Notes: generated by a model not told the origin, from the sequence alone. A DNA stretch of 64,000 nucleotides from Xylocopilactobacillus apicola (GCF_033095985.1 NZ_AP026802.1:372001-436000), one strand, 5' to 3'. Shown: positions 10,707-20,783, counted from the stretch's first letter. Made by a program: numbers and translations.

Positions 10707-11645
10707 ATGTCATTTGCCCAAGATGTAAAAAAAGAGTTAACCCTTTGTTCCATTGATGAACCTGCTGCAGATAGTGAGCTGATAGCACTTTTAATGCTGA
10801 CAGGTTCGATTCATATTATTGATAAAAGGTTGGTTTTGGAATTAAAAACGGAGAATTCAGCGACCTCCCGCCGAATTTATTCGTTGTTTAAAACGATTTT
10901 TCAGTTGAAGCCGACGGTAATTGTGACCGAAAAAAATAAGCTGCAGAAAAAACCGCAGTTTATTATTCGGATTATTGAAAACTCTCAACAAGTATTAGAG
11001 CGATTTAAATTGTCGCTGGATCATTTTGCGCAGGCAGCGACCACTTTCACCAATACCCCAGAGAAGAAGGCCGGTTTTTTGCGAGGAGCGTTTTTAGCAA
11101 CCGGTAGTGTTAATAATCCAAAGCAATCCAGTTATCATTTAGAGATTGCAACTCAATATGAAAATCAAGCCCAACAGCTTCAGTATTTGATGAAGAAGCT
11201 TGATTTTAATGCGCGGATTACCAGCCGTCGCAATGGCTATATTGTTTATTTGAAAGAGGCTGAAAAAATTAGCGACTTTTTGCAGATTCTTGGCGCCACC
11301 GAAGCGATGCTTTATTTTGAAGACGTTCGAATTGTGCGAGATATGCGAAATTCGGTTAATCGGGTGGTCAATTGCGAAACGGCAAATATGAATAAAGTGA
11401 TTATAGCTGCGCAGCAGCAAATCGATAATATTAAATTAATCTATGAAGTGAAAGGAGAACAATCTTTTCCTGATCGGCTGAGAAGCGTTGCTGAATTGAG
11501 GCTTAAATATCCAGAAGCCTCAACTGAACAGTTAAGTAGATTACTTCAAGAAGAGATGGGAGAAGTTGTTAGTAAGTCCGGTATCAATTATCGCTTGCGT
11601 AAGATTAATACTTTAGCTCAACAAATCAGAGGTGTACAAAAATAG
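10707..11645 (+). CDS. whiA: DNA-binding protein WhiA
   Basis: WhiA (312 residues) combines an N-terminal LAGLIDADG-like homing-endonuclease fold lacking catalytic function with a C-terminal helix-turn-helix (here SGINYRLRKI near residue 292). It affects cell division and chromosome segregation in Firmicutes. The conserved block FLRGAFLATGSVNNP and the DMRNSVNRVVNCETAN segment are clear. The ATG has GAGGTG upstream. It is the last gene of the rapZ-yvcK-whiA group and is followed by a strong terminator. Confidence 0.95.
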   Translation: MSFAQDVKKELTLCSIDEPAADSELIALLMLTGSIHIIDKRLVLELKTENSATSRRIYSLFKTIFQLKPTVIVTEKNKLQKKPQFIIRIIENSQQVLERFKLSLDHFAQAATTFTNTPEKKAGFLRGAFLATGSVNNPKQSSYHLEIATQYENQAQQLQYLMKKLDFNARITSRRNGYIVYLKEAEKISDFLQILGATEAMLYFEDVRIVRDMRNSVNRVVNCETANMNKVIIAAQQQIDNIKLIYEVKGEQSFPDRLRSVAELRLKYPEASTEQLSRLLQEEMGEVVSKSGINYRLRKINTLAQQIRGVQK

Positions 11646-11690
11646 CACAACTACGATTAAACAAGTCGCAGTCGTGCTATTTTTTATTCA
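11643..11690 (+). terminator. Bidirectional terminator between whiA and ldh gene
   Basis: AGCACAACTACGA and TCGCAGTCGTGCT pair almost perfectly around a short loop, followed by TTTTTT on the plus strand. It can serve whiA, and its mirror can serve the convergent dehydrogenase operon. Confidence 0.85.
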
Positions 11691-12682
11691 ATAACTAGGT
11701 TTTGGCTAGTTCCGCTTTGAAGTACTTCATTAAAATTATCATAGCTAATGCTAATCATGTCTTTTAACGCTTCAACGGTGTAAGATCCGATGTGAGGAGT
11801 GATAATTACGCGCGGATACAAGGCCGTGAGCTCTCTTAAGGTCGGATCTTTAATCTCGTCAACTTTTTGACCGAGATAATCCTGTTCGTGATCAATGACG
11901 TCTGTGGCAAAACCACCAATTTTCTGATTTTTCAAAGCCGAAACAACAGCATCGACATCAACAATCTCTGCTCGAGCAGTGTTGACCAAGATTGCATCTG
12001 GCTTCATTTTGGCAATTAATTCAGCATTAATGAAGCGATCATTCTTTCCCGGAAAGTAAGGAACATGCAAGGAGACGATGTCAGCTTGGCTGAATAATTC
12101 GCCTTGTTCAACAAACTGAACCACTTCTTTGGCAGCATCAGATTGATAAACATCGTAACCTAAAACCTTAGCACCTAAAGTTTTGTAATTATTTGCTTCG
12201 ACAACTCCAATTCGACCAGTCCCCACAATCCCGATAGTCAGATCGCGAATTTCGCGACTGAATTCTTCTGGCTTAACCTGAAAATCTTTTTGATAACTAT
12301 TGAAGCTTGCCAAACTTACATGTCGCGCTAAAGTCAGGCCAAGGGTAAAGGCCAAATCAGCGACGGCATGAGGTGAATAGGACGGAACACGCGCTACTAA
12401 TTGCTGGTTAGCTTTGGCGGCAGCTAGATCAATGTGATTGTAGCCAACAGTTCTTGTGAAAACGTACTTAATGCCCCATTTCTTCATTAAATTTAAATTT
12501 TCGGCATCGGCAATACAGTTTGCCCGCAATAACACAGCATCCATTCCCTTCGCAGTTTCAATGTTTTCGTGATTTAATAATTCGGGCAAAAGCTTCAGCT
12601 CATAATTATATTTATTGAGTTTTACAAAATAGGGTTTTTCATTTTCTCGCACCCCATAAGCGACAATTTTAAAAGTCATCAT
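11684..12682 (-). CDS. D-2-hydroxyacid dehydrogenase (D-lactate dehydrogenase family)
   Basis: The 332-residue NAD-dependent enzyme reduces a 2-keto acid to a D-2-hydroxyacid. The Rossmann motif is GTGRIG near residue 153, a catalytic Arg lies in VNTARAEIVD, and the catalytic His lies in TPHIGSYT near residue 298. Overall it resembles D-LDH and D-hydroxyisocaproate dehydrogenase, and pyruvate versus branched substrate cannot be decided by eye. It is downstream of an AEC permease in the same direction (17-base gap), suggesting uptake or efflux of an organic acid coupled to its redox conversion. Two ATGs in tandem (12682 and 12679) both fit the GGAG site. Confidence 0.88.
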   Translation of the reverse strand: MMTFKIVAYGVRENEKPYFVKLNKYNYELKLLPELLNHENIETAKGMDAVLLRANCIADAENLNLMKKWGIKYVFTRTVGYNHIDLAAAKANQQLVARVPSYSPHAVADLAFTLGLTLARHVSLASFNSYQKDFQVKPEEFSREIRDLTIGIVGTGRIGVVEANNYKTLGAKVLGYDVYQSDAAKEVVQFVEQGELFSQADIVSLHVPYFPGKNDRFINAELIAKMKPDAILVNTARAEIVDVDAVVSALKNQKIGGFATDVIDHEQDYLGQKVDEIKDPTLRELTALYPRVIITPHIGSYTVEALKDMISISYDNFNEVLQSGTSQNLVIE

Positions 12683-12699
12683 TGATCTCCTAAATTTTT

Positions 12700-13758
12700 T
12701 TAAAATATCCCGGCGGCACCAACGACGCTAATTACGACGATCCAAATTGGAATCATGACTACCGACCCGATTGTTGAAAGGAACGATGCGTTTGAGGTCA
12801 TTACTGCTTCACGATCGAACCCGATTGCATAAGATGAAACAACCGCAGCAGTTGGGGTAGCCATCATAATAATCATTGTTGCAACAGCTGTTAGGTCAAC
12901 TGGCATTAGATTAGTTATTTTGAGGACAAATAATAAAACAAAAGTAATCAAAGGAACTACTAAAGTTTTCATAAAAGTATAATACCAAGCAGTTTTGTTG
13001 CTGGCAGCATCTTTGATACTGATTTCACCTAAGGTTGCACCGATTGCCAGCCATGCTAATGGTGAAGAGAGACTCGCTAAATAGGTCAAAGGTTTATAAA
13101 GCCATGGAGCGGTGACATCAATGCGGTAGAAAGCCACTTCGACGGCTGCCTTAGTAGTCGGGCTAATTCCAGATACTTTAGGCATTGAAGGTTGGATGAT
13201 CCACAAAATCAAGCCCAAGAAAGTGGCAATCACAACTGGATTGAGAAACATCTGCTTGACGTTTTTCTTGTCCATTTTGAGACCGCTCATCACAATATAA
13301 GCGTACGAATACAGAAATATCCGATATCCGATATTGAATATTGAGGCATACATCGTCCCTTTAGGTCCGTAAATGGCCGCAACAATTGGAATTCCAAAGA
13401 AAGTGGTTGAGCCAAATGTCGTCAAAACACTAAGAACCGTTTTTTTGTCGCGGTCATAATGAAGATACAGTAACGGAGTTACAAAAATTAAAATGATGTA
13501 AATCAAAATCCCGAAAATTAAGACATTGATTCCGTGCTGCAAAGTTTTCTCATCGATGGGGACCATAAATGAGTTAAAGGCAAGTGCTGGTAAAGAAACG
13601 GATAAAACAACTTTAGTCATGATCTTGCCGAATTTATTATCGAAAATCCCCCTTTTTCTTAGGATAAACCCCAACAGGATAATGAAAAGAGTCGAAGAAA
13701 TCGCACTAATAATGTCCATGTTGGTGAAAGTTTTTTGTAAAACTTTCGCTAAATTCAT
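12700..13758 (-). CDS. AEC family permease (auxin efflux carrier / malate permease type)
   Basis: The 352-residue membrane protein has about ten hydrophobic segments in two halves. The first helix starts near residue 14 (IISAISSTLFIILLGFILRK), and the family motif of a proline-containing helix (VLSVSLPALAFNSFM) follows. AEC proteins in lactic bacteria include malate and other carboxylate carriers (MleP, MdcF). With the hydroxyacid dehydrogenase just downstream, transport of a hydroxy or keto acid is a reasonable inference but not shown by the sequence. An SD-like AAGGGAGATAAAAT stands before the ATG. Confidence 0.87.
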   Translation of the reverse strand: MNLAKVLQKTFTNMDIISAISSTLFIILLGFILRKRGIFDNKFGKIMTKVVLSVSLPALAFNSFMVPIDEKTLQHGINVLIFGILIYIILIFVTPLLYLHYDRDKKTVLSVLTTFGSTTFFGIPIVAAIYGPKGTMYASIFNIGYRIFLYSYAYIVMSGLKMDKKNVKQMFLNPVVIATFLGLILWIIQPSMPKVSGISPTTKAAVEVAFYRIDVTAPWLYKPLTYLASLSSPLAWLAIGATLGEISIKDAASNKTAWYYTFMKTLVVPLITFVLLFVLKITNLMPVDLTAVATMIIMMATPTAAVVSSYAIGFDREAVMTSNASFLSTIGSVVMIPIWIVVISVVGAAGIF

Positions 13759-14028
13759 ATTTTATCTCCCTTTTTTGCAATTTTAAAAAACCAAGGATTA
13801 TTATAGCTGATTACTTTGATTAATTAAAGAGAAATAATAGCGAAACCAATTGTTAGATAATTTTTTTTTGTAAAATAGTACGCCATTATGTCATTTACTT
13901 TCACAAAAAATATGAAACGGAGCTTCATTTATTTCTCGCTTTAATTTCGAGTTAGCCATTTTCAAAAAATTATTTACCTAAAATTATATAGCCTTTTAAT
14001 ATTAAAATAAGATAAAGAATGCAAAAAG

Positions 14029-14070
14029 GAATTAATCAGCTATCAGTCTGAAATAATTCATTTTTTTTAA
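14029..14070 (+). terminator. Terminator-like hairpin upstream of surface gene 1
   Basis: GAATTA and TAATTC arms flank a loop containing CAGCTATCAG and are followed by eight T. No plus-strand gene lies before it. The sequence resembles the real terminator between surface genes 1 and 2 (17428-17472), so it is probably a leftover of cassette duplication or an attenuator. Confidence 0.45.
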
Positions 14071-14109
14071 TCTTTTTTATAAAAAGCGAGCGAAATTCTA
14101 TTGTTTATT

Positions 14110-14118
14110 TGGTATAAT
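14110..14118 (+). promoter_or_regulatory. Extended -10 promoter of surface gene 1
   Basis: TGGTATAAT at 14110-14118, with the flanking ATTTGG shared with the surface-gene-2 promoter. The start codon is 42 bases downstream. No good -35. Confidence 0.6.
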
Positions 14119-14159
14119 GAAAATAAATAAGTTAATACCAACAACAAGAGGAGCTGGTG

Positions 14160-17100
14160 ATGAAAATATTTAAGAAACTGAGCTATATTTTGATAGCTCT
14201 GAGCGGAATTTGTGTTTTAACATTTGCTTTAAATTTCAAGCAGAATAGTAGAGCGGCAGATTTTCCACATAATTTGACCAATGAAAACAATGGTAGCGAT
14301 TTCAGGGGGGGGGGCATTTAGCTAATCCCTTCAAATCTGATTTAAAAGATTCTAGTATCAGTACATTTGATAGCGGCACGACAGTTAGCACAGGCGATTT
14401 TAGAATTACTTCGGCTGAAAGTAGTTACAATGGTAATCAGGGTTCAGTCAACTTAAAATGGAATGAAGTTCCATTTTTAATTGATGGCTATGTTGTTCAG
14501 AGGTCAGATACAATTAGTACGCCTAACTGGTCAAATCCACCTACCAATTATGGCAAGATTGTTAATATCCTGAATGTCCACACAGCCAATGGGAATCATT
14601 TAAAGAATTGGATGGATCAAATTGATCCCAACACTGGTCAGCCAGTTTCGATGAATTTAATCAAGGTTACCTCAGTGTTGTTAAGTGACTTTAACAGCAA
14701 TGCAAATGCTTATTTAAAAGATGTAAATGGCAAGTATAAATACGACGGAATTTATTTTGGTTCGGAAGATTCTAATGGGGGCTGGACTCCCGGGGTTAAT
14801 GACTTAACTGCAGCTTCTCAGCCGGTAGTAGCAGCATTTGCCAATACAGGTCGTTCAGTTCTATTGGGACACGATACAGTAGCCCAAGTTCATGTATCTC
14901 ATGAATATTTCAATCGCTTTGCCCCTAAACTGGGACTTAAGTTTTATGGGGATTTACAGACGGGCGGAGGAACAACAAGTGGCGGTCTCATGGATTGGCG
15001 AGGTTCTAATCAAGTAGCATTTACGAACAGAGGAATGTTAACTCAGTATCCCTATGTCCTAGATTCAACAGCGAAATACCAAATTTCACCTTGCCACACT
15101 TTGGGACAATATTATATGTACAATGATGGTGGAGTTCGTTGGATGGAGTTCTCAGGTGGAACACCTGTTGTTTCTGACATCACTCATTATGCTTATGATA
15201 GCAACGGACAGGTTATTGGAGATGATAATTGGTATTTGGTGACGAAAAACAATTATGCGATGATTCAAACGGGACATTCGAATGGTCAATGTACCCCTGA
15301 TGAAGCAAAGATTATTGCCAATTTGGTTTACTATACAAGTACCTTAAACACAACGACAGAAGCTAATGATTTTACAGCTAAAGACATAACTGCACCAAAC
15401 GAACCGACTTCATCTCGTGTGTCAGAAGATCAGAACGGCGCGAAGATTAAAATTGACGCCTCCGATATTGGTACAAACTATTATTACCGAGTTCAAGCCA
15501 ACACAACAAGTGGCATGAAGTACTCCGACACGGTAAAAGTTCCGATAACAAGCGGCATGAAAGGGTACGTCTATTCAATTGATGACAATCCAAGCGGGAC
15601 CGTCACAGCGACTAAAGATCCCGTGACAGGAGACGTCAATAATATCAACTTAACGACGACCTCAGATACAGATAGTTCAAATACGATCAATCTGACCCGT
15701 AGTGCTCACGCTGGGAAGTATCTTCATATCGTATCTGTTGATAAGGCAAACAATGTGTCGGCCGTGAAGACAATTAGTTTGGCTGAATATTTGTGGTGGA
15801 ACGTTGATAGCAGTGATGTCTTGACGATTTATCCGCATGAGTTGAATTCTAGTGCCGATTCGAACCCTTTTCCAAATCCTAACAATCCTTATTATCGAGA
15901 TTGGCCGTGGTATCCTTACCGAGATCATATAACCAAAGCGGTGCTTAAGCCAGGAGTAACAGCAAGGGGAGGGTTATCAGTTTTGTTTCAATGGCAGCCA
16001 TTACTGACGACCATTGAAGGATTAGAAAGACTAGATACTAGTGAAGTCACTAATATGTATGGAATGTTTTGGGAATGTAAATCGTTAACAAACCTTAATG
16101 TGACTAATTTTGATACGAGCTCAGTTACAAATATGAATTCGATGTTTAGTGGATGTAGATCTTTAACAGATATAGATGTCACTCATTTTAATACTAGTAA
16201 TGTCTATAGTATGCAAGGAATGTTTGAAAATTGTAGTTCATTAACGAGTCTTGATATTACAAACTTTGACACGAGTAAAGTGGAGTATATGTTTGGGGTG
16301 TTTAGTGGTTGTAGTTCATTAACAAGTCTCGATCTCACGCACTTTAATACCAGTAGCGCAAAATATATGGGTTCTTTGTTTAGCGATTGCACATCGTTAA
16401 GAAGTCTTGATTTAACAGGATTTGATACCAGCAAAGCAGAAGAGATGTATTATATGTTTGATGGTTGCGAACAATTAACAGATGTAGATGTCACGAGTTT
16501 TGATACTAGTTCGGTTACTAATATGATGTATATGTTTAGGGGCTGCAAATCCTTAACAAGCCTTGATTTAAGTAGTTTTGATCTGACTAATGTAACTAAC
16601 ACTTCAGATGGCTATGGTCGTATTAATCATGGTTACCATGAAATGTTAAAAGATACCGACAAGCTTTGGAAGTTGACACTTGGACCAAACACCAAATTTC
16701 CTGATGTGACTGTTGATGGACTTGAAGTCTCGGTAAAATTGAAAGATCCAACGCCAGGGAAACCAATTAACGATCTCGCTAAACCGGTACCGCCTAATTC
16801 GCAATACTTCGCAACTGATGCTCAGTGGCGTGAAGCAAGTACAGATGATTTTCTTCATGAGCCAGACGGAGAGGCGAAGACGGCAGACGAGATTATGAGT
16901 GAATCGGCTACAGCTAATCGCAAGCGGACGTACGTTTGGGATCAGCGTGGACGCGTGTTGTTAGAAGCGCCGACTGCGATTGATTTTGGGACTCATCGGG
17001 GATCAGTGCGAAGTCACAACTACAAAAGTGAAGATCACAAGTTTAAGGTTACTGACAACCGCAACTCTCGTAAGAATAAGAAGTGGCGAATAGAAGCTGC

Positions 17101-17356
17101 AATGACGAAACCTCTGACTAAAGGGACTAAACGAATTACGGGCAATCCTTTGCACCATAAGAACGGTTCGGGAGTGGAAACTAATTTGACACCAGTAGCG
17201 GTGCAACTAGCTGAGAAGGTAATTCCAGGCGTCATTTATGAAGATACCTGGGAAGAACCGTGGAATATGCTTTTCAAAACGACAGCGAATGAGATTCCCG
17301 AGGCAGGCAGTTACAGTGGCGAGGTGACTTACACATTGCTTGATTCGACGCCTTAA
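14160..17356 (+). CDS. BspA-type LRR surface protein 1, frameshifted at a poly-G tract (phase-OFF form)
   Basis: The gene starts at ATG 14160 (RBS GAGGAGCTGGTG) with a signal peptide, MKIFKKLSYILIALSG..., ending near RAA-DFP. As read here, ten G at 14305-14314 shift the frame and it stops at TAG 14319-14321 after 53 codons. The rest is open to 17356 in the other frame; its first usable ATG is 14612, without a ribosome site. One more G (or two fewer) would give one protein of about 1065 residues. That protein contains an FGHDT...QTGH...TPDEAKIIAN domain, about eight 26-residue repeats of the type LTSLDLTNFDTSNVTNM..MF..C (DUF285/BspA), and a C-terminal WxL-like domain (KWRIEA, VTYTL). It is likely an adhesin held to the wall non-covalently. 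It is homologous over its length to the next two genes. Confidence 0.85.
14305..14314 (+). repeat. Poly-G tract (10 G), candidate phase-variation switch
   Basis: Ten consecutive G lie at codons 49-52 of surface gene 1, directly after the signal peptide. Upstream codons start at positions divisible by 3, and the downstream frame starts at positions leaving remainder 2. Lengths of 8 or 11 G join them; 10 G does not. No other G or C run of this length was seen in the window. Confidence 0.9.
16018..16600 (+). repeat. 26-residue (78-base) LRR repeat block in surface gene 1
   Basis: About seven to eight consecutive units share the pattern L-x-x-L-D-h-[TS]-x-F-[DN]-T-S-x-[VA]-x-x-M-x-x-[ML]-F-x-x-C-x-S. 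They diverge at the DNA level (no exact 78-base copies), so they are old protein repeats rather than recent tandem DNA duplication. Confidence 0.85.
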
Positions 17357-17427
17357 ACAGTTTTCAAAACTTTATTTACTAAGATCTATATATTTTTAAT
17401 ATAATAAAATAATTTAAAGGAATCGAA

Positions 17428-17472
17428 AACGAATTAAACAGCTACGTAGATGGGTTAATTCGTTTTTTTTTT
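17428..17472 (+). terminator. Rho-independent terminator of surface gene 1
   Basis: AACGAATTAA (17428-17437) pairs perfectly with TTAATTCGTT (17455-17464) and is followed by a run of T. It lies 72 bases after the stop of surface gene 1 and before the promoter of gene 2. Confidence 0.9.
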
Positions 17473-17512
17473 AATTTTTTTAAAAATAATGATCAAAATC
17501 AGATTATTGATT

Positions 17513-17521
17513 TGGTACAAT
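17513..17521 (+). promoter_or_regulatory. Extended -10 promoter of surface gene 2
   Basis: TGGTACAAT at 17513-17521, preceded by GATT, is near-identical to the gene 1 promoter. Start codon 32 bases downstream. Confidence 0.55.
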
Positions 17522-17553
17522 TGATACAAATTGATGGCAAATAGGAGATGATG

Positions 17554-20500
17554 ATGAAAGTATTTAGGAAACTGGGCAATATTTTGTTAGTTCTTAGCGG
17601 AATCATGGCTTTAATATTTGCGTTAAACTTTAAACAGGACAGTAAAGCGGCAGAGTTTCCTGAAAATGTTTCTATGAAAGGCTTACAAAGCAATCTTGAA
17701 TTTGGAAATCGCGTTTTTGAACAAATTGAGCAAAATCATCTCCAATCGAGGTCGAAGATTCAACCACAAGAACTTTCGACAATAATTACACCAGGAAATT
17801 TTCGTTTGAAAGCTGAAAGTCAGTTTGTTTCAAACCAGAGTTCAGTAAAGTTAAACTGGGATGCTCTACCAAATGTAAAGGAAGGGTACGTTGTCCAGCG
17901 GACCACTGATGGGTATTCTTGGACAGTTCCGCCAACGACTTATGGTCAGAGAGTTGAAGTTTTAAATGTCTACCCAGGGACGAGCAACTTCTTAAAGAGG
18001 TGGATGGATCAACTCGATCCTAATAGTGGCCAACCAGTTTCAATGGGGTTGATCAATGTTACTCCAGTTTCGATATCAGATTTTAATAGAAATCCTAATT
18101 CATATTTAAAAGATTCATTAGGAAACTACAAGTATCACAGTGTGTATTTCGGCTCGGAAGATAGCGGCGGTCAAGATTTAAATTATTCTTCTTATCAAGC
18201 AGTAGCAGCTTATGCTGAAACTGGACGCTCTCTTATTTTTGGTCATGATACAATCGCTAGGAGTTTGCACCCATACATGAAACAATTCGCTAGTAAGTTA
18301 GGTTTTGTTATTTGGGATGCATTACCTTCAGGAATGACAGTGAGTGGCAGAAATTTAGTAGGAAGTACACAAATTCAAATCACAAAAGATGGTTTTTTAA
18401 CTCAATATCCTTATCGATTGGATCCTAACGCAACTTATAACATTAAAATGGCTCATACTACGGGGCAATTCTTTGTAAACAATAGCGGTGCGACTCGTTG
18501 GATGTCGTTTAAGAATCCATCTTACAATGGAACGATTGTCAATTCTTTGCGTAACAACTATGGGCAAGTTATTGGGGATAACAATCACTATTTGGTGACT
18601 AAAGATAACTACGCAATGATTCAAACTGGCCATACGACAGGGGCTTGTACACCAGATGAAGCAAAAGTCATCGCAAACATGATTTACTATATCGGAGCAT
18701 TAAATACTAATAATTCAGGGGAAGATCATACGGTGTTGGATCAGGCAGCACCTAATTTACCCCAGATTAATCTAACAAATCAAAATTCAAACCAATTAGG
18801 ATTTGGAGTCAGCACTACTGATAATGCGACTTTTTATCAATACCGAGTAAAAGCTAATACTTCTGCTGGAGTTTCATATTCAGATACGGTTAGAGTCCCG
18901 CTTTCTACTGGGATAAAGGGCTATGTTTATTCGTTAGATTCTAATCCAAATGGAACTCCTTCAGTTGTCAAAAATTCTAGTGGTGAAGTAACAAATATTA
19001 ATTTAAATCCAACGTCTTCTTCAAATCCTTTAGCAACACTGCTAGTTAACCGAAATGGATTAGCAAGTAATTATTTGCATGTTGTAGCAGTTGATGGTGC
19101 GAACAATGTTTCTGCTACTAAGACTGTAAAATTAACTGATTATTATCAGTGGTGGGAATATAATTCCGGAACTTTGACAATTTATCCGCATCAGTTAAAT
19201 TCAAATGTAGATGCAACAATTATTGGTAGTGGGACAGCGACAATCGTCAAGTGGCCTTGGGATCAATATTTAAGCCAAATTAACAATGTAAAAATAAATC
19301 CAGGAGTAACTGCAACCGGATCATTGTTCCAATTATTTGCCAGAATGACAGCATTGACTTCTATTCAAGGATTGGCAGGTTTAGATACGAGTTCTGTTAT
19401 CGATATGAGGGGAATGTTTCAAGATTGCAGTAGTTTGACGACACTTGATCTTTCTGGATTTAACACCGCCAATGTTATTAATTTCTATCGGTTCCTTCGT
19501 GGTTGTACAAATCTCACGAATGTTAAATTTGGACCAAATTTTTTAACAAGTAATGTAGTTGATTTTGGTGGCATGTTTGAATTCTGCGGGTCATTAACAA
19601 GTCTTGATGTAAGTAAATTTGATACAAGTAACGCAACTCAATTTGAAGCGATGTTTAGTGGCTGTTCCAAATTGACAAAGCTGGAAGTTGACCGTTTTAA
19701 TACTTCAAAAGCGACTAACATGGATTGGATGTTTCTTAACTGTCATAATTTGACTACCCTAAATATTACGAACTTCAGAACACCCATGTTAACAAGTATG
19801 CAATCGACTTTTTCAGAATGTCGGCGTTTGACCACGTTAGATTTAAGTAATTTGAATGTTTCCAAGGTCAACGATTTTTCTTACTTATTTGAAAATAGTT
19901 ATAGTTTAACTGAACTAGATCTTTCAAATTTTAATATAAAAACCACAGCTGATACCACAAAAATGTTTAATAAAACCAACAGCCTGTGGAAGTTGAAGTT
20001 AGGAGCAAATACAAAACTAGGGACGTTGACATTTTTAGGTAATCCAACTCAAGGGACAGTTATTAATGACATTTTTAATCCAACTCCAGTATATTATGCG
20101 ACAGGAAATACTTGGAGAGAAGTTGCGACGGGGAGTCCTCATCTGCCTAATGGTGCAATTAAGACTGCCGCTCAAATAGCAGGAGAGTCTCAGACAAGAT
20201 CTGACGATCGAATTTACGTTTGGGATCAAAATGGGATTCAAACGTTAGAGTTTACTCCTGGCAGCATTGATCTTGGAACTTATGCGGGACATTTAAAGAA
20301 TAAAGAGTACGTTAGTGCGTCTCAAAATTTGAAAATAACTGATAATCGTAATGACCGCAGCGGCAAACAATGGCGCGTGGAGGCAGCAGTGACTAAACCG
20401 TTTAAGCATACAACGGATCCGACAAAAGTAATTAGCGGTGATCCGCTTTATCACCACGACGTAAATTCCAACATGAAGATAAATTTGAGTGCAACAGCGC

Positions 20501-20652
20501 GAACACTTTATAACGGAACAGCAACTAGTGGTTATCAAGAAATCAAAAATTTTCCTTTTCTTATACGTTTCAAGGCAAATCCAAGTGATATTCCTGCAGC
20601 TGGAACGTATAAGGCAACAGTAACCTATACATTAGTTAATCCACTACCTTAG
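17554..20652 (+). CDS. BspA-type LRR surface protein 2 with WxL-like C-terminus
   Basis: Three in-frame ATGs (17548, 17551, 17554) follow AGGAG. The third is chosen because it gives the spacing and the MKVFRKLGN start matching gene 1. The protein has about 1032 residues: a signal peptide to KAA-EFP, a Trp-rich domain (KLNWDALPNVKEGYVVQR) and a domain with VYFGSEDS, FGHDT, QTGH and CTPDEAKVIANMIYY. Then come a WWEYNSGTLTIYPH linker, about eight 26-residue LRR units, and a WxL-like end (ITDNRNDRSGKQWRVEA, VTYTLVNPLP). It has no LPXTG motif, so wall binding by the WxL-like domain is inferred. Intact, unlike gene 1. Confidence 0.88.
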   Translation: MKVFRKLGNILLVLSGIMALIFALNFKQDSKAAEFPENVSMKGLQSNLEFGNRVFEQIEQNHLQSRSKIQPQELSTIITPGNFRLKAESQFVSNQSSVKLNWDALPNVKEGYVVQRTTDGYSWTVPPTTYGQRVEVLNVYPGTSNFLKRWMDQLDPNSGQPVSMGLINVTPVSISDFNRNPNSYLKDSLGNYKYHSVYFGSEDSGGQDLNYSSYQAVAAYAETGRSLIFGHDTIARSLHPYMKQFASKLGFVIWDALPSGMTVSGRNLVGSTQIQITKDGFLTQYPYRLDPNATYNIKMAHTTGQFFVNNSGATRWMSFKNPSYNGTIVNSLRNNYGQVIGDNNHYLVTKDNYAMIQTGHTTGACTPDEAKVIANMIYYIGALNTNNSGEDHTVLDQAAPNLPQINLTNQNSNQLGFGVSTTDNATFYQYRVKANTSAGVSYSDTVRVPLSTGIKGYVYSLDSNPNGTPSVVKNSSGEVTNINLNPTSSSNPLATLLVNRNGLASNYLHVVAVDGANNVSATKTVKLTDYYQWWEYNSGTLTIYPHQLNSNVDATIIGSGTATIVKWPWDQYLSQINNVKINPGVTATGSLFQLFARMTALTSIQGLAGLDTSSVIDMRGMFQDCSSLTTLDLSGFNTANVINFYRFLRGCTNLTNVKFGPNFLTSNVVDFGGMFEFCGSLTSLDVSKFDTSNATQFEAMFSGCSKLTKLEVDRFNTSKATNMDWMFLNCHNLTTLNITNFRTPMLTSMQSTFSECRRLTTLDLSNLNVSKVNDFSYLFENSYSLTELDLSNFNIKTTADTTKMFNKTNSLWKLKLGANTKLGTLTFLGNPTQGTVINDIFNPTPVYYATGNTWREVATGSPHLPNGAIKTAAQIAGESQTRSDDRIYVWDQNGIQTLEFTPGSIDLGTYAGHLKNKEYVSASQNLKITDNRNDRSGKQWRVEAAVTKPFKHTTDPTKVISGDPLYHHDVNSNMKINLSATARTLYNGTATSGYQEIKNFPFLIRFKANPSDIPAAGTYKATVTYTLVNPLP

Positions 20653-20783
20653 AAATGGGGAGCTTTAGCGCAAGTTAAAATAGATAATTATATTTGTATT
20701 TAAGCAAGTGGGATTTTTTGTTTAATTCAGCAGGGAAGCTTATAATTTTTAAAATTAGATATTTAATTTTAAGAATCGTAATA

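Larger units (their letters stand above)
13759..14159. other. Divergent intergenic region, AT-rich
   Basis: This 400-base region separates the minus-strand permease from the first surface-protein gene. It holds a run of nine T at 13861-13869, a terminator-like hairpin on the plus strand near 14029-14070, and the surface-gene promoter. No open reading frame with a ribosome site was found. Confidence 0.6.

Noticed and set aside
14612-17356. Treating ATG 14612 as the true start of surface protein 1
   Set aside because: No ribosome site; the homologous signal peptide and N-terminal domain continue upstream to 14160 in a frame broken only by the poly-G tract.
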